Shown one piece after another: positions 15,493 through 23,813 of a stretch of DNA of 30,469 nt; position 1 is the first letter of the stretch, and every line of letters starts with the position of its first letter. Origin of the DNA: Candidatus Dojkabacteria bacterium UBA5232 (GTDB taxonomy: Bacteria; Patescibacteriota; Dojkabacteria; SC72); contig DHUO01000024.1 of the NCBI GenBank assembly GCA_002409215.1, positions 1-30,469 of the forward strand, in the 5' to 3' direction. The notes under the pieces were generated by a model that did no database searches, was not told the DNA's origin, and was given only the letters and a program-made list of their open reading frames with translations. A program made the translations under genes and the position numbers.

Positions 15493-16791
15493 ATGGCACG
15501 AAAAATAATAACAGCAATAGATGTTGGGAGCTCTAAGATTACAACATTAATAACTTCCGTAGAGGATGGGAAGAGCCCTACAGTTATTGGTGTATGTGCA
15601 CATCCCAGTAAAGGCATTAAAAAGGGTGTTGTTGTTAATATTGATGATGCTACAAGCTCAATTCTAGAAAGTGTTACTGCTGCAGAGAGAATGGCTGGTG
15701 TGACCGTTTCTGATGTTTATGTTTCGATTAATGGGGAGCAGGTTACAAGCTTGAATAACAAGGGTGTAGTAGCAGTTGCGGGTAGTGAAATTACAATTGA
15801 TGATACATATAGAGCTATTGAGAATGCTAGGACATTATCCCTTCCTGACAATCTTAATCCAATTCATATAATTCCAAGAGAGTTTGTTGTTGATAGTCAA
15901 GGAGGAATTAAATATCCAATAGGTATGAGTGGAGGTAGATTGGAGGTAGAAACACATATAATTACTGCTCCAAATTCATATTGGCAAAATATTAAGAAAT
16001 GTACGGAGCAGGTAGGCGCTAATGTTTATGATGTAATCTTTGCAGCATGGGCATCATCGCTTGCTGTTTTGACCGATACTGAGAAAGAATTGGGTGTAAC
16101 AATGTTGGATATTGGGGCAGGAACAACAGGTATTACAATCTTCCAAGAGGGCTCCATTATATACAGTGGTTGTGTACCATTGGGAGGAAGCAGTATTACA
16201 AGCGATATCGCTATTGGTCTGCAAGTATCACTAGAAGAGGCTGAGAAGATTAAAGTTGAAATGTCTAAGCTTTTTGACACTAAATTTGAATCAACCAAAA
16301 CGAAAGATTTGGATTCAATCCCTGCAATATTAAGGAGAGATGAGCCAAAGAAACAGAAGAAGAGTAAGGGGGAGGAGATTGATTTGGATGTCATTGGGAT
16401 TAATAAAACAATTTCAAAAGAGATGTTGGAGAAAATTGTTAGTGCTAGATGTGAGGAAATTTTTAATATGGTTAAAGAAAATATTTCTAAGGCAGGGTAC
16501 GAAATGGCAATGCCTGCTGGAATAGTCTTAACAGGAGGTAGTAGTTTGTTAAGGGATATTACTAAATTTACCCAAGCAACATTAGGTGTAGCTGCAAGAG
16601 TAGGGTATCCTTCAGGTTTGAGTGGTATGACAGATGAGATTTCAGATCCTGCATATGCATGTGTGCAGGGATTAATAAAACATGCCTTAGATGATGATGT
16701 GGAGATTGGTGGAGGTGGTGAAAAGGGGAAGGTAGATGTAAAAGGTTTGTTTGGTAAATTAGGAGATTGGTTTAAGTCATTACTGCCATAA
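15493..16791 (+). CDS. ftsA: Cell-division protein FtsA
   Basis: 432 aa, normal length. Actin-like ATPase that ties FtsZ filaments to the membrane and recruits later divisome proteins. Visible motifs: phosphate-1 TAIDVGSSKITTLI at the N-terminus, VYVSINGEQV in the SHS2/1C region, phosphate-2 VTMLDIGAGTTGITIF, and adenosine motif GIVLTGGSSLLRDI. The C-terminus ends KLGDWFKSLLP, an amphipathic membrane-targeting helix as expected. A lysine-rich insert (RRDEPKKQKKSKGEE, ~280-295) lies before the last subdomain. It is followed after 27 bases by ftsZ and preceded by its own promoter. Confidence 0.96.
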   Translation: MARKIITAIDVGSSKITTLITSVEDGKSPTVIGVCAHPSKGIKKGVVVNIDDATSSILESVTAAERMAGVTVSDVYVSINGEQVTSLNNKGVVAVAGSEITIDDTYRAIENARTLSLPDNLNPIHIIPREFVVDSQGGIKYPIGMSGGRLEVETHIITAPNSYWQNIKKCTEQVGANVYDVIFAAWASSLAVLTDTEKELGVTMLDIGAGTTGITIFQEGSIIYSGCVPLGGSSITSDIAIGLQVSLEEAEKIKVEMSKLFDTKFESTKTKDLDSIPAILRRDEPKKQKKSKGEEIDLDVIGINKTISKEMLEKIVSARCEEIFNMVKENISKAGYEMAMPAGIVLTGGSSLLRDITKFTQATLGVAARVGYPSGLSGMTDEISDPAYACVQGLIKHALDDDVEIGGGGEKGKVDVKGLFGKLGDWFKSLLP

Positions 16792-16818
16792 ATAAATTAA
16801 GTTTACTGTAGGCAATTT

Positions 16819-18018
16819 ATGTTAGTTACAACAAATGTAGATCCAGTTGCAAAAATAAAAGTAGTTGGTGTTGGTGGTGGTGGCTGTAATGCAGTCAATA
16901 CCATGATTACAGACTATGATATTGCAGGGGTTGATTTTATGGCATTTAATACAGATGCTCAAGCACTTAAGATGTCTCAAGCACCAACAACATTACAGTT
17001 AGGTGAGGATTTAACTAAAGGATTGGGTGTAGGAGGTAACTCAGAGCTTGGAGCACAAGCTGCGGAAGAGAGTTTAGACCAGATACAAGAGCTTTTAGAA
17101 GGCGCAAATATGGTTTTCATTACAGCTGGCATGGGTGGCGGAACTGGTACAGGAGCAGCTCCAATAATTGCAGGAATAGCAAGAAACCTTGGAGCATTAA
17201 CAGTTGCTGTTGTTACCAAACCATTTGATTTTGAAGGAAACAAGAGAAGAGAGATAGCAGAAGAAGGTATTGCCAATCTAAGAGATAAGGTAGATACACT
17301 CATTATTGTTCCTAACCAAAGATTGTTAGAAGTTGTCAGCGATAGTGAAAGTATCTCTTTTATCGATGCAATGAAGAAAGTAGACTCGGTTCTAGCAGAG
17401 GGTGTAAACAGCATTTCAAATCTAATCAGCAAGACAGGATATATCAATGCAGACTTCAATGATGCTAAATCAGTTATGCAAAATGCAGGTACTGCACTTA
17501 TGGGAATTGGTAGGGCAAGTGGGGAGAACAGAGCAGAAGAGGCAGCCAAAGCTGCTACATCAAGTCCTCTCTTGGATATGTCAATTGAGGGTGCAACAGG
17601 AGTCCTTTACAATATAGTTGGAGCAAATCTATCCCTTCAAGAGATTAGTAGAGTATCCGAACTCATTAAAGAGGCCGTACATCCTTCTGCGAATATCAAG
17701 TTTGGTGCACAGATAGACCCAGAAGCAGAAGATGAACTCATAATTACAATTGTTGCAACAGGTTTTGATGAAAGCAATCAGGTATATACAAATCAATTAA
17801 GGGGTAAAGAACCATCATCTACTGTTAGAAACTTCGGATTTGATACAACACCTTCTACTTCAGCTCCAAGCTCAGAGGATACACTTGAGTCTTTCGATGA
17901 CAAAGAGACAGAAGATGTTGATGAAATAATAGAAGACAGTACATTTGATACTGTTCAACCAGAGGATATAGATGCAGAAGACCCACTAGATGTCCCTGCA
18001 TTCATGAGAAAGAAGTAG
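16819..18018 (+). CDS. ftsZ: Cell-division GTPase FtsZ
   Basis: 399 aa, tubulin-like GTPase that forms the division ring. The GTP signature GGGTGTG lies at 106-112 (AGMGGGTGTGAAPII), with the nucleotide loops VGVGGGGCNAV near the N-terminus and the T7 catalytic region INADFNDAKSVM (~211). An acidic linker (residues ~340-388) leads to the C-terminal peptide DPLDVPAFMRKK, the conserved tail that binds FtsA. Gene order ftsQ-ftsA-ftsZ-ftsW is kept. No obvious Shine-Dalgarno lies before the ATG. A promoter for ftsW follows the stop. Confidence 0.98.
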   Translation: MLVTTNVDPVAKIKVVGVGGGGCNAVNTMITDYDIAGVDFMAFNTDAQALKMSQAPTTLQLGEDLTKGLGVGGNSELGAQAAEESLDQIQELLEGANMVFITAGMGGGTGTGAAPIIAGIARNLGALTVAVVTKPFDFEGNKRREIAEEGIANLRDKVDTLIIVPNQRLLEVVSDSESISFIDAMKKVDSVLAEGVNSISNLISKTGYINADFNDAKSVMQNAGTALMGIGRASGENRAEEAAKAATSSPLLDMSIEGATGVLYNIVGANLSLQEISRVSELIKEAVHPSANIKFGAQIDPEAEDELIITIVATGFDESNQVYTNQLRGKEPSSTVRNFGFDTTPSTSAPSSEDTLESFDDKETEDVDEIIEDSTFDTVQPEDIDAEDPLDVPAFMRKK

Positions 18019-18025
18019 GCTATCT

Positions 18026-18034
18026 TGATATAAT
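18026..18034 (+). promoter_or_regulatory. Extended -10 promoter directly before ftsW
   Basis: TGATATAAT (extended -10, TGnTATAAT) with no recognisable -35. It ends 5 bases before the ftsW ATG, so initiation would fall at or just inside the start codon: a leaderless message if used. The same TGATATAAT string recurs at the two island promoters (25623-25631, 26420-26428). Confidence 0.45.
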
Positions 18035-18039
18035 ACAAT

Positions 18040-19362
18040 ATGAATTTACTCTCCACCTCATCAAAAGGTAGAAAATGGATTACTCTTTCTTTAGCAATAC
18101 CATTATTTCTTATAATTGTAATAGGGCTTGTTACTCTATACTCTACTCTTATACTTCCAACAGGAGGGCTTGGCGATACCTCTATACTAAAGAAACAGAT
18201 AATATTCATTCTCATAGGTGCGGTACTATTCCTTATTATTAGCTACATAGATCTTTCTAACCTGAAGTTTTGGCAGGTGCAATTAATAATATATCTAGTC
18301 ACAATAGCACTACTCATTGCAGTCCTATTTTTAGGACCAACCATTAAAGGAGTCAAAAGGTGGTTAGTCATTGGCGGTGTCCAGATACAACCATCTGAAA
18401 TAGCAAAACTGACATTAATCATCCTAACAGCATTTATATTTTCATTAAAGGAGAAATATAATAAATGGAGTCTGTTCCTTTTATCCTTCTTCCTTATGTT
18501 ACCAATATTCTTCCTTATATATAAAGAACCAAGTGGAAGTATGGCATTCTTAACATTAGCTATATGGTTCATTATCGCTTTTCTAGGTCTTAATAACCCA
18601 TTAAGAAATACCGTATTACTATCAATTATCGGTTGTACAGTTGGAGGCTTTCTCCTCTCATCTGTTACTGGGGATAATCTTTGGTATCTTTTACTTATTC
18701 CAGCATTCTTTATTGCAATATTTGGTTTCTATACAAAAAGCAATTGGAAGATATTTATCATAATATCAGTCATATTAGCTCTTTTTGTAGGGATATTAAC
18801 AACAATTACTTGGAATAAGGTATTAAAACCGTATCAGAAAGATAGGATTGTTGCATTTGTTAATCCTGAAGAAACAACTAGTGATATTGGTTTTAATGTT
18901 AATCAATCTAAAATAGCCATAGGATCAGGACGGATATTTGGAAAAGGTTTTGGTAATGGTACACAAAGCAAGAGAAACTTTCTTCCTGAATTTAGAACAG
19001 ACTTTATATTTGCTTCATATGCAGAGGAGTTTGGATTAATAGGTAGTGTATTTCTAATCTCACTTTATGCTGTTATTATAATTATTTGCTTTATTACAGC
19101 AATCAACAGTAGTGCCCATACAATGCAATCCTTGGTTTGTGTAGGTATAGGTATTAAAATTCTTTTAGAGGTTTTTATTAACATTGGAACAAATACAGGT
19201 AGTATTCCAGCAACAGGTATTCCTCTACCATTGATGAGTGCAGGAGGGACAATAACAATTATGACATTGATAGAGTTAGGTATTATCCATAATCTTGTTT
19301 TAAAGAATGCAGCCAAAATTAAGACAGAGAATGCGGATATAATAGATGTGTATGAGGATTAG
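18040..19362 (+). CDS. ftsW: SEDS-family peptidoglycan polymerase FtsW/RodA
   Basis: 440 aa with about ten hydrophobic helices, the SEDS architecture (lipid II polymerase). Visible family motifs: VKRWLVIGGVQIQPSEIAKL (family: GaxRWlxxgxxxxQPSElxKl), IAIGSGRIFGKGFGNGTQSK, LPEFRTDFIFASYAEEFGLI (family: LPexhTDFIFaxxxEExGxxG), and near the end GIPLPLMSAGGTITIMTLIELGI (family: TGxxLPfxSyGGSS). The catalytic Asp is in FRTDFIF. SEDS genes next to ftsZ are usually ftsW, hence the symbol, but the sequence alone cannot exclude RodA. It may be driven both by read-through from ftsZ and by the extended -10 element before it. Confidence 0.9.
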   Translation: MNLLSTSSKGRKWITLSLAIPLFLIIVIGLVTLYSTLILPTGGLGDTSILKKQIIFILIGAVLFLIISYIDLSNLKFWQVQLIIYLVTIALLIAVLFLGPTIKGVKRWLVIGGVQIQPSEIAKLTLIILTAFIFSLKEKYNKWSLFLLSFFLMLPIFFLIYKEPSGSMAFLTLAIWFIIAFLGLNNPLRNTVLLSIIGCTVGGFLLSSVTGDNLWYLLLIPAFFIAIFGFYTKSNWKIFIIISVILALFVGILTTITWNKVLKPYQKDRIVAFVNPEETTSDIGFNVNQSKIAIGSGRIFGKGFGNGTQSKRNFLPEFRTDFIFASYAEEFGLIGSVFLISLYAVIIIICFITAINSSAHTMQSLVCVGIGIKILLEVFINIGTNTGSIPATGIPLPLMSAGGTITIMTLIELGIIHNLVLKNAAKIKTENADIIDVYED

Positions 19363-19363
19363 A

Positions 19364-19385
19364 GTGGAGAAAAGCTATTCTCTAC
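19364..19385 (+). terminator. Possible weak terminator after ftsW
   Basis: An 8-bp stem, GTGGAGAA (19364-19371) with TTCTCTAC (19378-19385), including one G-U pair and a 6-base loop, 1 base after the ftsW stop. The tail is only weakly U-rich, so termination may be partial. Confidence 0.3.
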
Positions 19386-19395
19386 CAATTACTTA

Positions 19396-19424
19396 TTGAC
19401 TTTTCAATACATATAGCATAGAAT
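19396..19424 (+). promoter_or_regulatory. Promoter of the rplU-rpmA-rlmB cluster
   Basis: TTGACT (19396-19401; 5 of 6), a 17-base spacer, then TAGAAT (19419-19424; 5 of 6). Only 10 bases lie before the rplU ATG, so the leader would be about 3-4 bases. This leaves no room for an L21-type regulatory leader. Confidence 0.7.
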
Positions 19425-19434
19425 TCAACTCGAT

Positions 19435-19878
19435 ATGGCAAACACAAAAGAAACAAAACCAAATACAAAAACAACCACAAAGAAGGTTGTTAAAAGTACA
19501 AAACCAGTTAAAAAGAGTGTAAAGAAGGAAACAAAACCAGTTGTAAAAAAAACAGAAACTAAATCAGCAGAAAGTTTTGCAGTTATTCAAATCTCTGGGG
19601 TACAACTCAAGGTTTTCAAAGGAAAAGAGTATGAAGTTAACAAATTGGAAGGGAAAAAGGGTGATAAGATAGAGGTAAAGGAAGTATTGTTGCTTTCTGA
19701 TGGTAAGGATACAAAGGTAGGAAAACCTTATGTAGATGGTGCGGTTGTAAAGCTTGAAATTACATCTCAAAAACAAGGTAAGAAGATTGAAGGATTTAAG
19801 TATGCAGCTAAATCAAGAGATAGGAAAAGATACGGATATAGACCAAGTATTACGAAAGTAATAGTTAAGAGTATTTAG
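19435..19878 (+). CDS. rplU: 50S ribosomal protein bL21 with Lys-rich N-terminal extension
   Basis: 147 aa; standard bL21 is about 100. Residues 1-47 are an added tail made almost only of Lys, Thr, Val, Glu and Pro (KKVVKSTKPVKKSVKKE). Residues 48-147 are bL21: FAVIQISGVQLKVFKGKEYE, then EVLLLSDGKDTKVGKPYVDG, and the C-terminal KKIEGFKYAAKSRDRKRYGY ... RPSITKVIVKSI. It binds 23S rRNA. The gene starts the cluster with rpmA, with a near-leaderless promoter. The tail resembles histone-like or ribosomal low-complexity extensions and may contact RNA. Confidence 0.95.
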   Translation: MANTKETKPNTKTTTKKVVKSTKPVKKSVKKETKPVVKKTETKSAESFAVIQISGVQLKVFKGKEYEVNKLEGKKGDKIEVKEVLLLSDGKDTKVGKPYVDGAVVKLEITSQKQGKKIEGFKYAAKSRDRKRYGYRPSITKVIVKSI

Positions 19879-19882
19879 ATTG

Positions 19883-21070
19883 ATGCCCAAACAGTATTTC
19901 TTTGAATCTGGTACATTCCCAGATCTCTCATACACAGAATTAATCACAGTTTTAAGTTCGTTTGGTCTACCAAAGGAAAGTATTACTAGGTATGGAAATA
20001 GTATCTTTCTACTTCAGCATAAAAAACTCACAGAACTAACAGTAATAAATATATTTAAAAGATTAGGTGGGGCAATTAGGGTAGGTGAGATTGTAGAAGA
20101 TATTGATACTTTCTACACAGAACAGAAAAAAGAAGGAAAGTTAATCTTTGGTATTAGCATTCTAGGAGATATTAAAAAATCAGACTCATCCTTTTTAAAG
20201 CGATTAGGTAACGGAATCAAAAAACAGCTTAAAGAATACAGAATATCATCTAGGTTTGTCTTACCAATTAGGGATGGATACTCTCTAAATGCAGCACAGG
20301 TGATTAAAAACGAGATACTAGGAAAAGGTTTTGAATTAATTATAATTAGAAATAAAGAACAGGAAATATATGGTAGGACAATACAAATTCAAGATTTAGA
20401 GGGTTTTGTTAATAGAGATATTCAAAGACCCGGTAGTAATCTTGAGATGGGAACTCTTCCTCCTAAGCTTGCAAGGATGATGGTTAATTTCACAGCTCTT
20501 TCTAGTGGAACAATTTGGGATCCTTTCTGTGGTTCTGGAACTATCCCAATGGAGGCAGCAGTATTAGGTTTTAACTTCTTAGCCTCAGATATTGATCCTA
20601 AGGCGGTGGAGGATACGGATAATAATACAAAGTGGTTATATCAAGAAGGATATATTACTGATACCCTCTACCAATCTTTCTATCTTGATGTTACTAAACC
20701 AGATTCTGCAGTTGTTAAAAAACTAAAAAATACAGACATACATGCAATTGTTTGTGAACCCTTTATGGGACCACCCCAGACTAGACTCCTTTCAGATGTT
20801 AGGGCAAGAGAGCTTTTAGATGATGTAAAAAACCTTTACAGTAAACTCTTTGAGCTAATAGATATAAAGCTTGCTAAGAGAGGAATAAAGGTTGTTATGA
20901 TAATACCATCATACAAAACAAACAAAGGTTGGATTACATTCGGAATTAGAGAACTAGTAGGGAAAAGGTGGATTGTGAAGAACAGCGAGTACTCCCCAAC
21001 TAGGGACTTGAAGTGGAGTCGAAAAAATAGTATCATTACCCGAAACATTTTCATACTAGAAAGATCTTAG
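19883..21070 (+). CDS. TRM11/THUMP-type SAM-dependent RNA methyltransferase
   Basis: 395 aa from ATG 19883; the in-frame TTG 3 bases earlier is less likely. Residues ~1-180 resemble the N-terminal/THUMP region of the Trm11-Trm14-TrmG10 tRNA guanine-N2 methyltransferases. Residues ~181-395 are a Rossmann methyltransferase: NRDIQRPGSNLEMGTLPPKL, motif I GTIWDPFCGSGTIPMEAAVL (DPFCGSGT at 213-220) and an acidic end of strand 2, ASDIDPKAV. Motif IV, normally D/NPPY, reads CEPFMGP (291-297), so the catalytic tetrapeptide is altered; this is a recognisable subgroup and not certain loss of function. The gene lies between rplU and rpmA where Firmicutes carry the protease gene prp/ysxB. Substrate is probably tRNA or rRNA, by family. 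Confidence 0.8.
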   Translation: MPKQYFFESGTFPDLSYTELITVLSSFGLPKESITRYGNSIFLLQHKKLTELTVINIFKRLGGAIRVGEIVEDIDTFYTEQKKEGKLIFGISILGDIKKSDSSFLKRLGNGIKKQLKEYRISSRFVLPIRDGYSLNAAQVIKNEILGKGFELIIIRNKEQEIYGRTIQIQDLEGFVNRDIQRPGSNLEMGTLPPKLARMMVNFTALSSGTIWDPFCGSGTIPMEAAVLGFNFLASDIDPKAVEDTDNNTKWLYQEGYITDTLYQSFYLDVTKPDSAVVKKLKNTDIHAIVCEPFMGPPQTRLLSDVRARELLDDVKNLYSKLFELIDIKLAKRGIKVVMIIPSYKTNKGWITFGIRELVGKRWIVKNSEYSPTRDLKWSRKNSIITRNIFILERS

Positions 21071-21100
21071 TATGTATATATAACTTGAAAAAAAGAGTAG

Positions 21101-21361
21101 ATGGCAAAAGTTGCAGCAGGAACGACAACATCAAACTACGGTAAAGTAGCTGGAAAAAGATTGGGTGTAAAGAGGTTTGCAGGCGAGGAAGTTAAAGCTG
21201 GAAACATTATTGTAAAGCAGAAAGGCTCAGTATTTCATCCAGGAAAGAATACATATATGAGCAAAACACATACCATTCATGCTAAAACAGATGGTGTTGT
21301 TGAGTTTAGAAGAATGAGTGGCTTTAAGAGAGGCCAATACTTTATTGATGTGATAGAATAG
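21101..21361 (+). CDS. rpmA: 50S ribosomal protein bL27
   Basis: 86 aa, normal length. The body is typical: GKRLGVKRFAGEEVKAGNII, VKQKGSVFHPGKNTYM, THTIHAKTDGVVEF. The N-terminal tail, which reaches the peptidyl-transferase centre, aligns without gaps to the canonical start but differs: MAKVAAGTTTSNYGKVAGK in place of the MAHKKAGGSTRNGRDSEAK type, losing several basic residues. There is no cleavable N-terminal extension of the Firmicutes kind, consistent with no Prp protease gene here. It is followed by the rlmB-like gene after 10 bases, with a hairpin covering stop and start. Confidence 0.95.
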   Translation: MAKVAAGTTTSNYGKVAGKRLGVKRFAGEEVKAGNIIVKQKGSVFHPGKNTYMSKTHTIHAKTDGVVEFRRMSGFKRGQYFIDVIE

Positions 21362-21371
21362 TCATACGACT

Positions 21372-22121
21372 ATGGCAAAATCCAAATTCATACAGATAGA
21401 AAGCAAGAATGCTCTTTTAGAGCTGTTAAAAGAAGGCAGAGAGTTCGAAAGAATATATGCTGTGGGTAGGGCATTCAAAGATGAAAAGACAAGAGAAATT
21501 TTCCAATTGGCAGGTAAAAACAGGGTTCCTGTGGTAAAGGTTTCTAGAAAAGCACTTCAAAGAAGACTCAGATCTTCAGCTGCAGAGAGTATTGTAGGGA
21601 TGATGTATTCGCAAAATGATTGGAGTTTGAAAGAACTATTAGACACAATATACAAAGAGGGCAAGCAACCATTTTTCTTACTTTTGGATGATCTAAAATA
21701 TACTCAGAATATTGCGGCAATTATGAGGACTGCTTTTGCTGTTGGAGTTAATGGTATTATCATTAATCCTCAGAAGAAAAGCATCATATCCGATGAAACG
21801 ATTCGTATTTCAATGGGTGCGGCAGAGAGAGTTCCATTAGTAGAGATGAAGCTGTTTGAAGCACTTAAGATTCTTAAGGAGAATGATATAAAGACATATG
21901 CAGTACATATGGAAGGAGGCAATTACTACGAACAGGATTTAAAAGGACCAATAGCGTTTGTACTTGGTGCTGAGGATGTGGGAATCTCCACAGGTGTACT
22001 AGAAAGAGTAGATGGTTCTGTATCAATCCCAATGAGGGAGGGGATTGGATCCTTGAATGTTAGCTCAACCGCAGCAGTTTTAGTATATGAGAAATTAAGA
22101 CAAGAGGTGAGTGATAATTAA
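21372..22121 (+). CDS. TrmH/SpoU-family rRNA 2'-O-methyltransferase (RlmB-like)
   Basis: 249 aa. Residues ~1-95 form an RNA-binding substrate domain of the RlmB/L30e type (VPVVKVSRKALQRRLRSS). Residues ~100-249 are the SPOUT knot: motif 1 LLDDLKYTQNIAAIMRTAFA (Asn and Arg of NxGAIxRTA), motif 2 FVLGAEDVGIS (family: LGxExxGl), motif 3 VSIPMREGIGSLNVSSTAAV (family: IPmxGxxxSLNVSvAxgI). Family enzymes methylate guanosine 2'-O of 23S rRNA (RlmB) or tRNA (TrmH); the N-terminal domain and ribosomal-gene company favour rRNA. The ATG lies inside a 6-bp hairpin with the rpmA stop. It ends overlapping the convergent parB stop. Confidence 0.88.
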   Translation: MAKSKFIQIESKNALLELLKEGREFERIYAVGRAFKDEKTREIFQLAGKNRVPVVKVSRKALQRRLRSSAAESIVGMMYSQNDWSLKELLDTIYKEGKQPFFLLLDDLKYTQNIAAIMRTAFAVGVNGIIINPQKKSIISDETIRISMGAAERVPLVEMKLFEALKILKENDIKTYAVHMEGGNYYEQDLKGPIAFVLGAEDVGISTGVLERVDGSVSIPMREGIGSLNVSSTAAVLVYEKLRQEVSDN

Positions 22122-22972
22122 AGCAATTTTCCCATTAAATCCTCTAATTCTTCCACTGTATTGTATCTAATAACAAGCTTTCCACCTTTTGTCATTTTTT
22201 GAATATGTGCTGTATATCCCAATTTTTTGCTTAACTGCTCTGAATATTTAGACGTTTGTGCATCTGTTGTCTTCCAGAGTCTTGTTGTCGCTCCTTTACC
22301 GAATGTAATCTTTCTTACTAAAGCTTCTGTTTCTCTCACACTCAACCCTCTCTTAATTACAATATCAGCAGCTGCAATTAAAGATGTACCATCCTTAATT
22401 CCCATCAATGCTCTAGCATGACCTTCACTCACTTTCCCATTTAGCACATCCTCTTTAACAGGTTCAGGAAGATTTAAAAGTCTAAGCTTGTTTGTGATTG
22501 TTGTTCTATTAAACCCTACCTTTTTTGCTATATCATGATGAGCAAGACCAAATTCATCTTGCATCTGTTTATATGCATACGCCTCTTCAAGAGGATTAAG
22601 ATCTTTTCTTTGTACATTTTCTACAATTGCAATTTCCAACATCTGTTGTGGAGAACTATCTTTTATTACAACAGGGACACTCTTAAAACCTGCTAACTGT
22701 GCAGCCCTAAGTCTTCTTTCTCCTGCAATTAGATAGTATGAATCGGTATCTTTCTTTCTTGTAATGATAAGGGGTTGAATGATGCCGTGCTCTCTAATGG
22801 AGTCTGCAATTTGTATCAACTCTTCAGGATCCATATGCATTCTTGGTTGATACGGATTTGCTTCTATTTTATTAATATCAAAATTCTCTACAAAAGAACT
22901 ATTTGTATTCTCAATCTCATTAGTGCTAATTAATGCGGCTAAACCTTTTCCTAATCTTGATTTATCACTCAT
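22118..22972 (-). CDS. parB: Chromosome-partitioning protein ParB (Spo0J)
   Basis: 284 aa, standard. N-terminal CTP-binding domain with IEANPYQPRMHMDPEELIQI and the GERRLRAA motif (84-91), then ENVQRKDLNPLEEAYAYKQM, then a helix-turn-helix at ~132-155 (HHDIAKKVGFNRTTITNKLR) for parS binding, and a C-terminal dimerisation part (YNTVEELEDLMGKLL). ParB clamps spread from parS and, with ParA, segregate origins. It follows parA by 17 bases in one operon and converges with the rlmB-like gene with overlapping stops. A basic N-terminal LGKGLAALI peptide that stimulates ParA is present. Confidence 0.95.
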   Translation of the reverse strand: MSDKSRLGKGLAALISTNEIENTNSSFVENFDINKIEANPYQPRMHMDPEELIQIADSIREHGIIQPLIITRKKDTDSYYLIAGERRLRAAQLAGFKSVPVVIKDSSPQQMLEIAIVENVQRKDLNPLEEAYAYKQMQDEFGLAHHDIAKKVGFNRTTITNKLRLLNLPEPVKEDVLNGKVSEGHARALMGIKDGTSLIAAADIVIKRGLSVRETEALVRKITFGKGATTRLWKTTDAQTSKYSEQLSKKLGYTAHIQKMTKGGKLVIRYNTVEELEDLMGKLL

Positions 22973-22989
22973 ATTTTTAAAGTAAAATA

Positions 22990-23781
22990 TTAACTAAATC
23001 TTTTAATAAATTCATTTGCAAGTTTTTTGTACGCCATAGCTCCTGTGGATTTATCATCATACTGAAATATTGTTTTTCCGTGAGAAGGAGATTCAGAGAG
23101 TCTTACATTCCTAGGTACAATGCTCTTAAATGCTACATCCTTAAAGAAATCTTTAACATCTTTAACAACGCTTTCTGAAAGCTTTGTTCTACTATCAAAC
23201 ATTGTTAATATTACACCGCCAATTTTCAGATTAGCATTTACACCTTTAATCAATTTTGTAGTCTCTATGAGTTGTCCTAGCCCCTCTAGAGCGAAGTATT
23301 CACACTGTATTGGGATAAGGAGCTTGTCTGCAGCACACAGAGCGTTGATGGTTAAAAGTCCTAGTGAAGGTGGGCAATCAATTATGACATAATCAAACTC
23401 CTCACTCATTCCTTCGATAGCTTTTTTCAAAAGAGTTTCTCTGGATATTATATTAACCATCTCAATCTCTGCACCCGCAAGAGAGAGATGTGATGGAACT
23501 AGAAATAGGTTGGCGGTAGATGTAGCTACAAATACTGAAGAAAGAGGTTCTTTGTCAATTAAAACATCATATACACTCTTGTATGGAGCCTCATCTGTAG
23601 AGTTCCAACTATCTTTATCGAATTGTTGAGTAAATCCAAGACCTGATGAGAGGTTAGCTTGTGGATCTAAGTCAATCAGAAGAGTCTTTTTTCCTTTAAT
23701 AGCTAATGCTGCGCCTAAATTCATGACTGTTGTAGTCTTACCTACACCACCTTTTTGATTTGCAACGACAAAAGTCTTCAT
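22990..23781 (-). CDS. parA: Chromosome-partitioning ATPase ParA (Soj)
   Basis: 263 aa. Deviant Walker A KGGVGKTT at residues 10-17 (signature Lys10), TLLIDLDPQANLSSGLG (Walker A'), and Walker B VIIDCPPSLGLLTINAL. The small size without an N-terminal helix-turn-helix makes it the chromosomal Soj type and not the autorepressing plasmid P1 type. It forms the ATP-dependent gradient that moves ParB-parS complexes. It precedes parB and follows lepB by 32 bases. Confidence 0.96.
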   Translation of the reverse strand: MKTFVVANQKGGVGKTTTVMNLGAALAIKGKKTLLIDLDPQANLSSGLGFTQQFDKDSWNSTDEAPYKSVYDVLIDKEPLSSVFVATSTANLFLVPSHLSLAGAEIEMVNIISRETLLKKAIEGMSEEFDYVIIDCPPSLGLLTINALCAADKLLIPIQCEYFALEGLGQLIETTKLIKGVNANLKIGGVILTMFDSRTKLSESVVKDVKDFFKDVAFKSIVPRNVRLSESPSHGKTIFQYDDKSTGAMAYKKLANEFIKRFS

Positions 23782-23813
23782 ATATTTAGCTTAACATGTT
23801 TCACACAACTTTG

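Noticed and set aside
16977..17549. A 190-aa antisense reading frame over ftsZ
   Set aside because: It is the mirror of a well-conserved gene, has no motif of its own and a composition typical of antisense shadows.
10977..22121. Overlapping stop codons of gpmI/uppP and rlmB-like/parB as a regulatory device
   Set aside because: Four-base convergent overlaps using TTA/TAA are common in compact genomes and need no special explanation.
23797..23812. A parS site just upstream of parA
   Set aside because: Only the left half TGTTTCAC matches; the right half agrees at about one of eight positions, so it is a half-site at best and may be chance.
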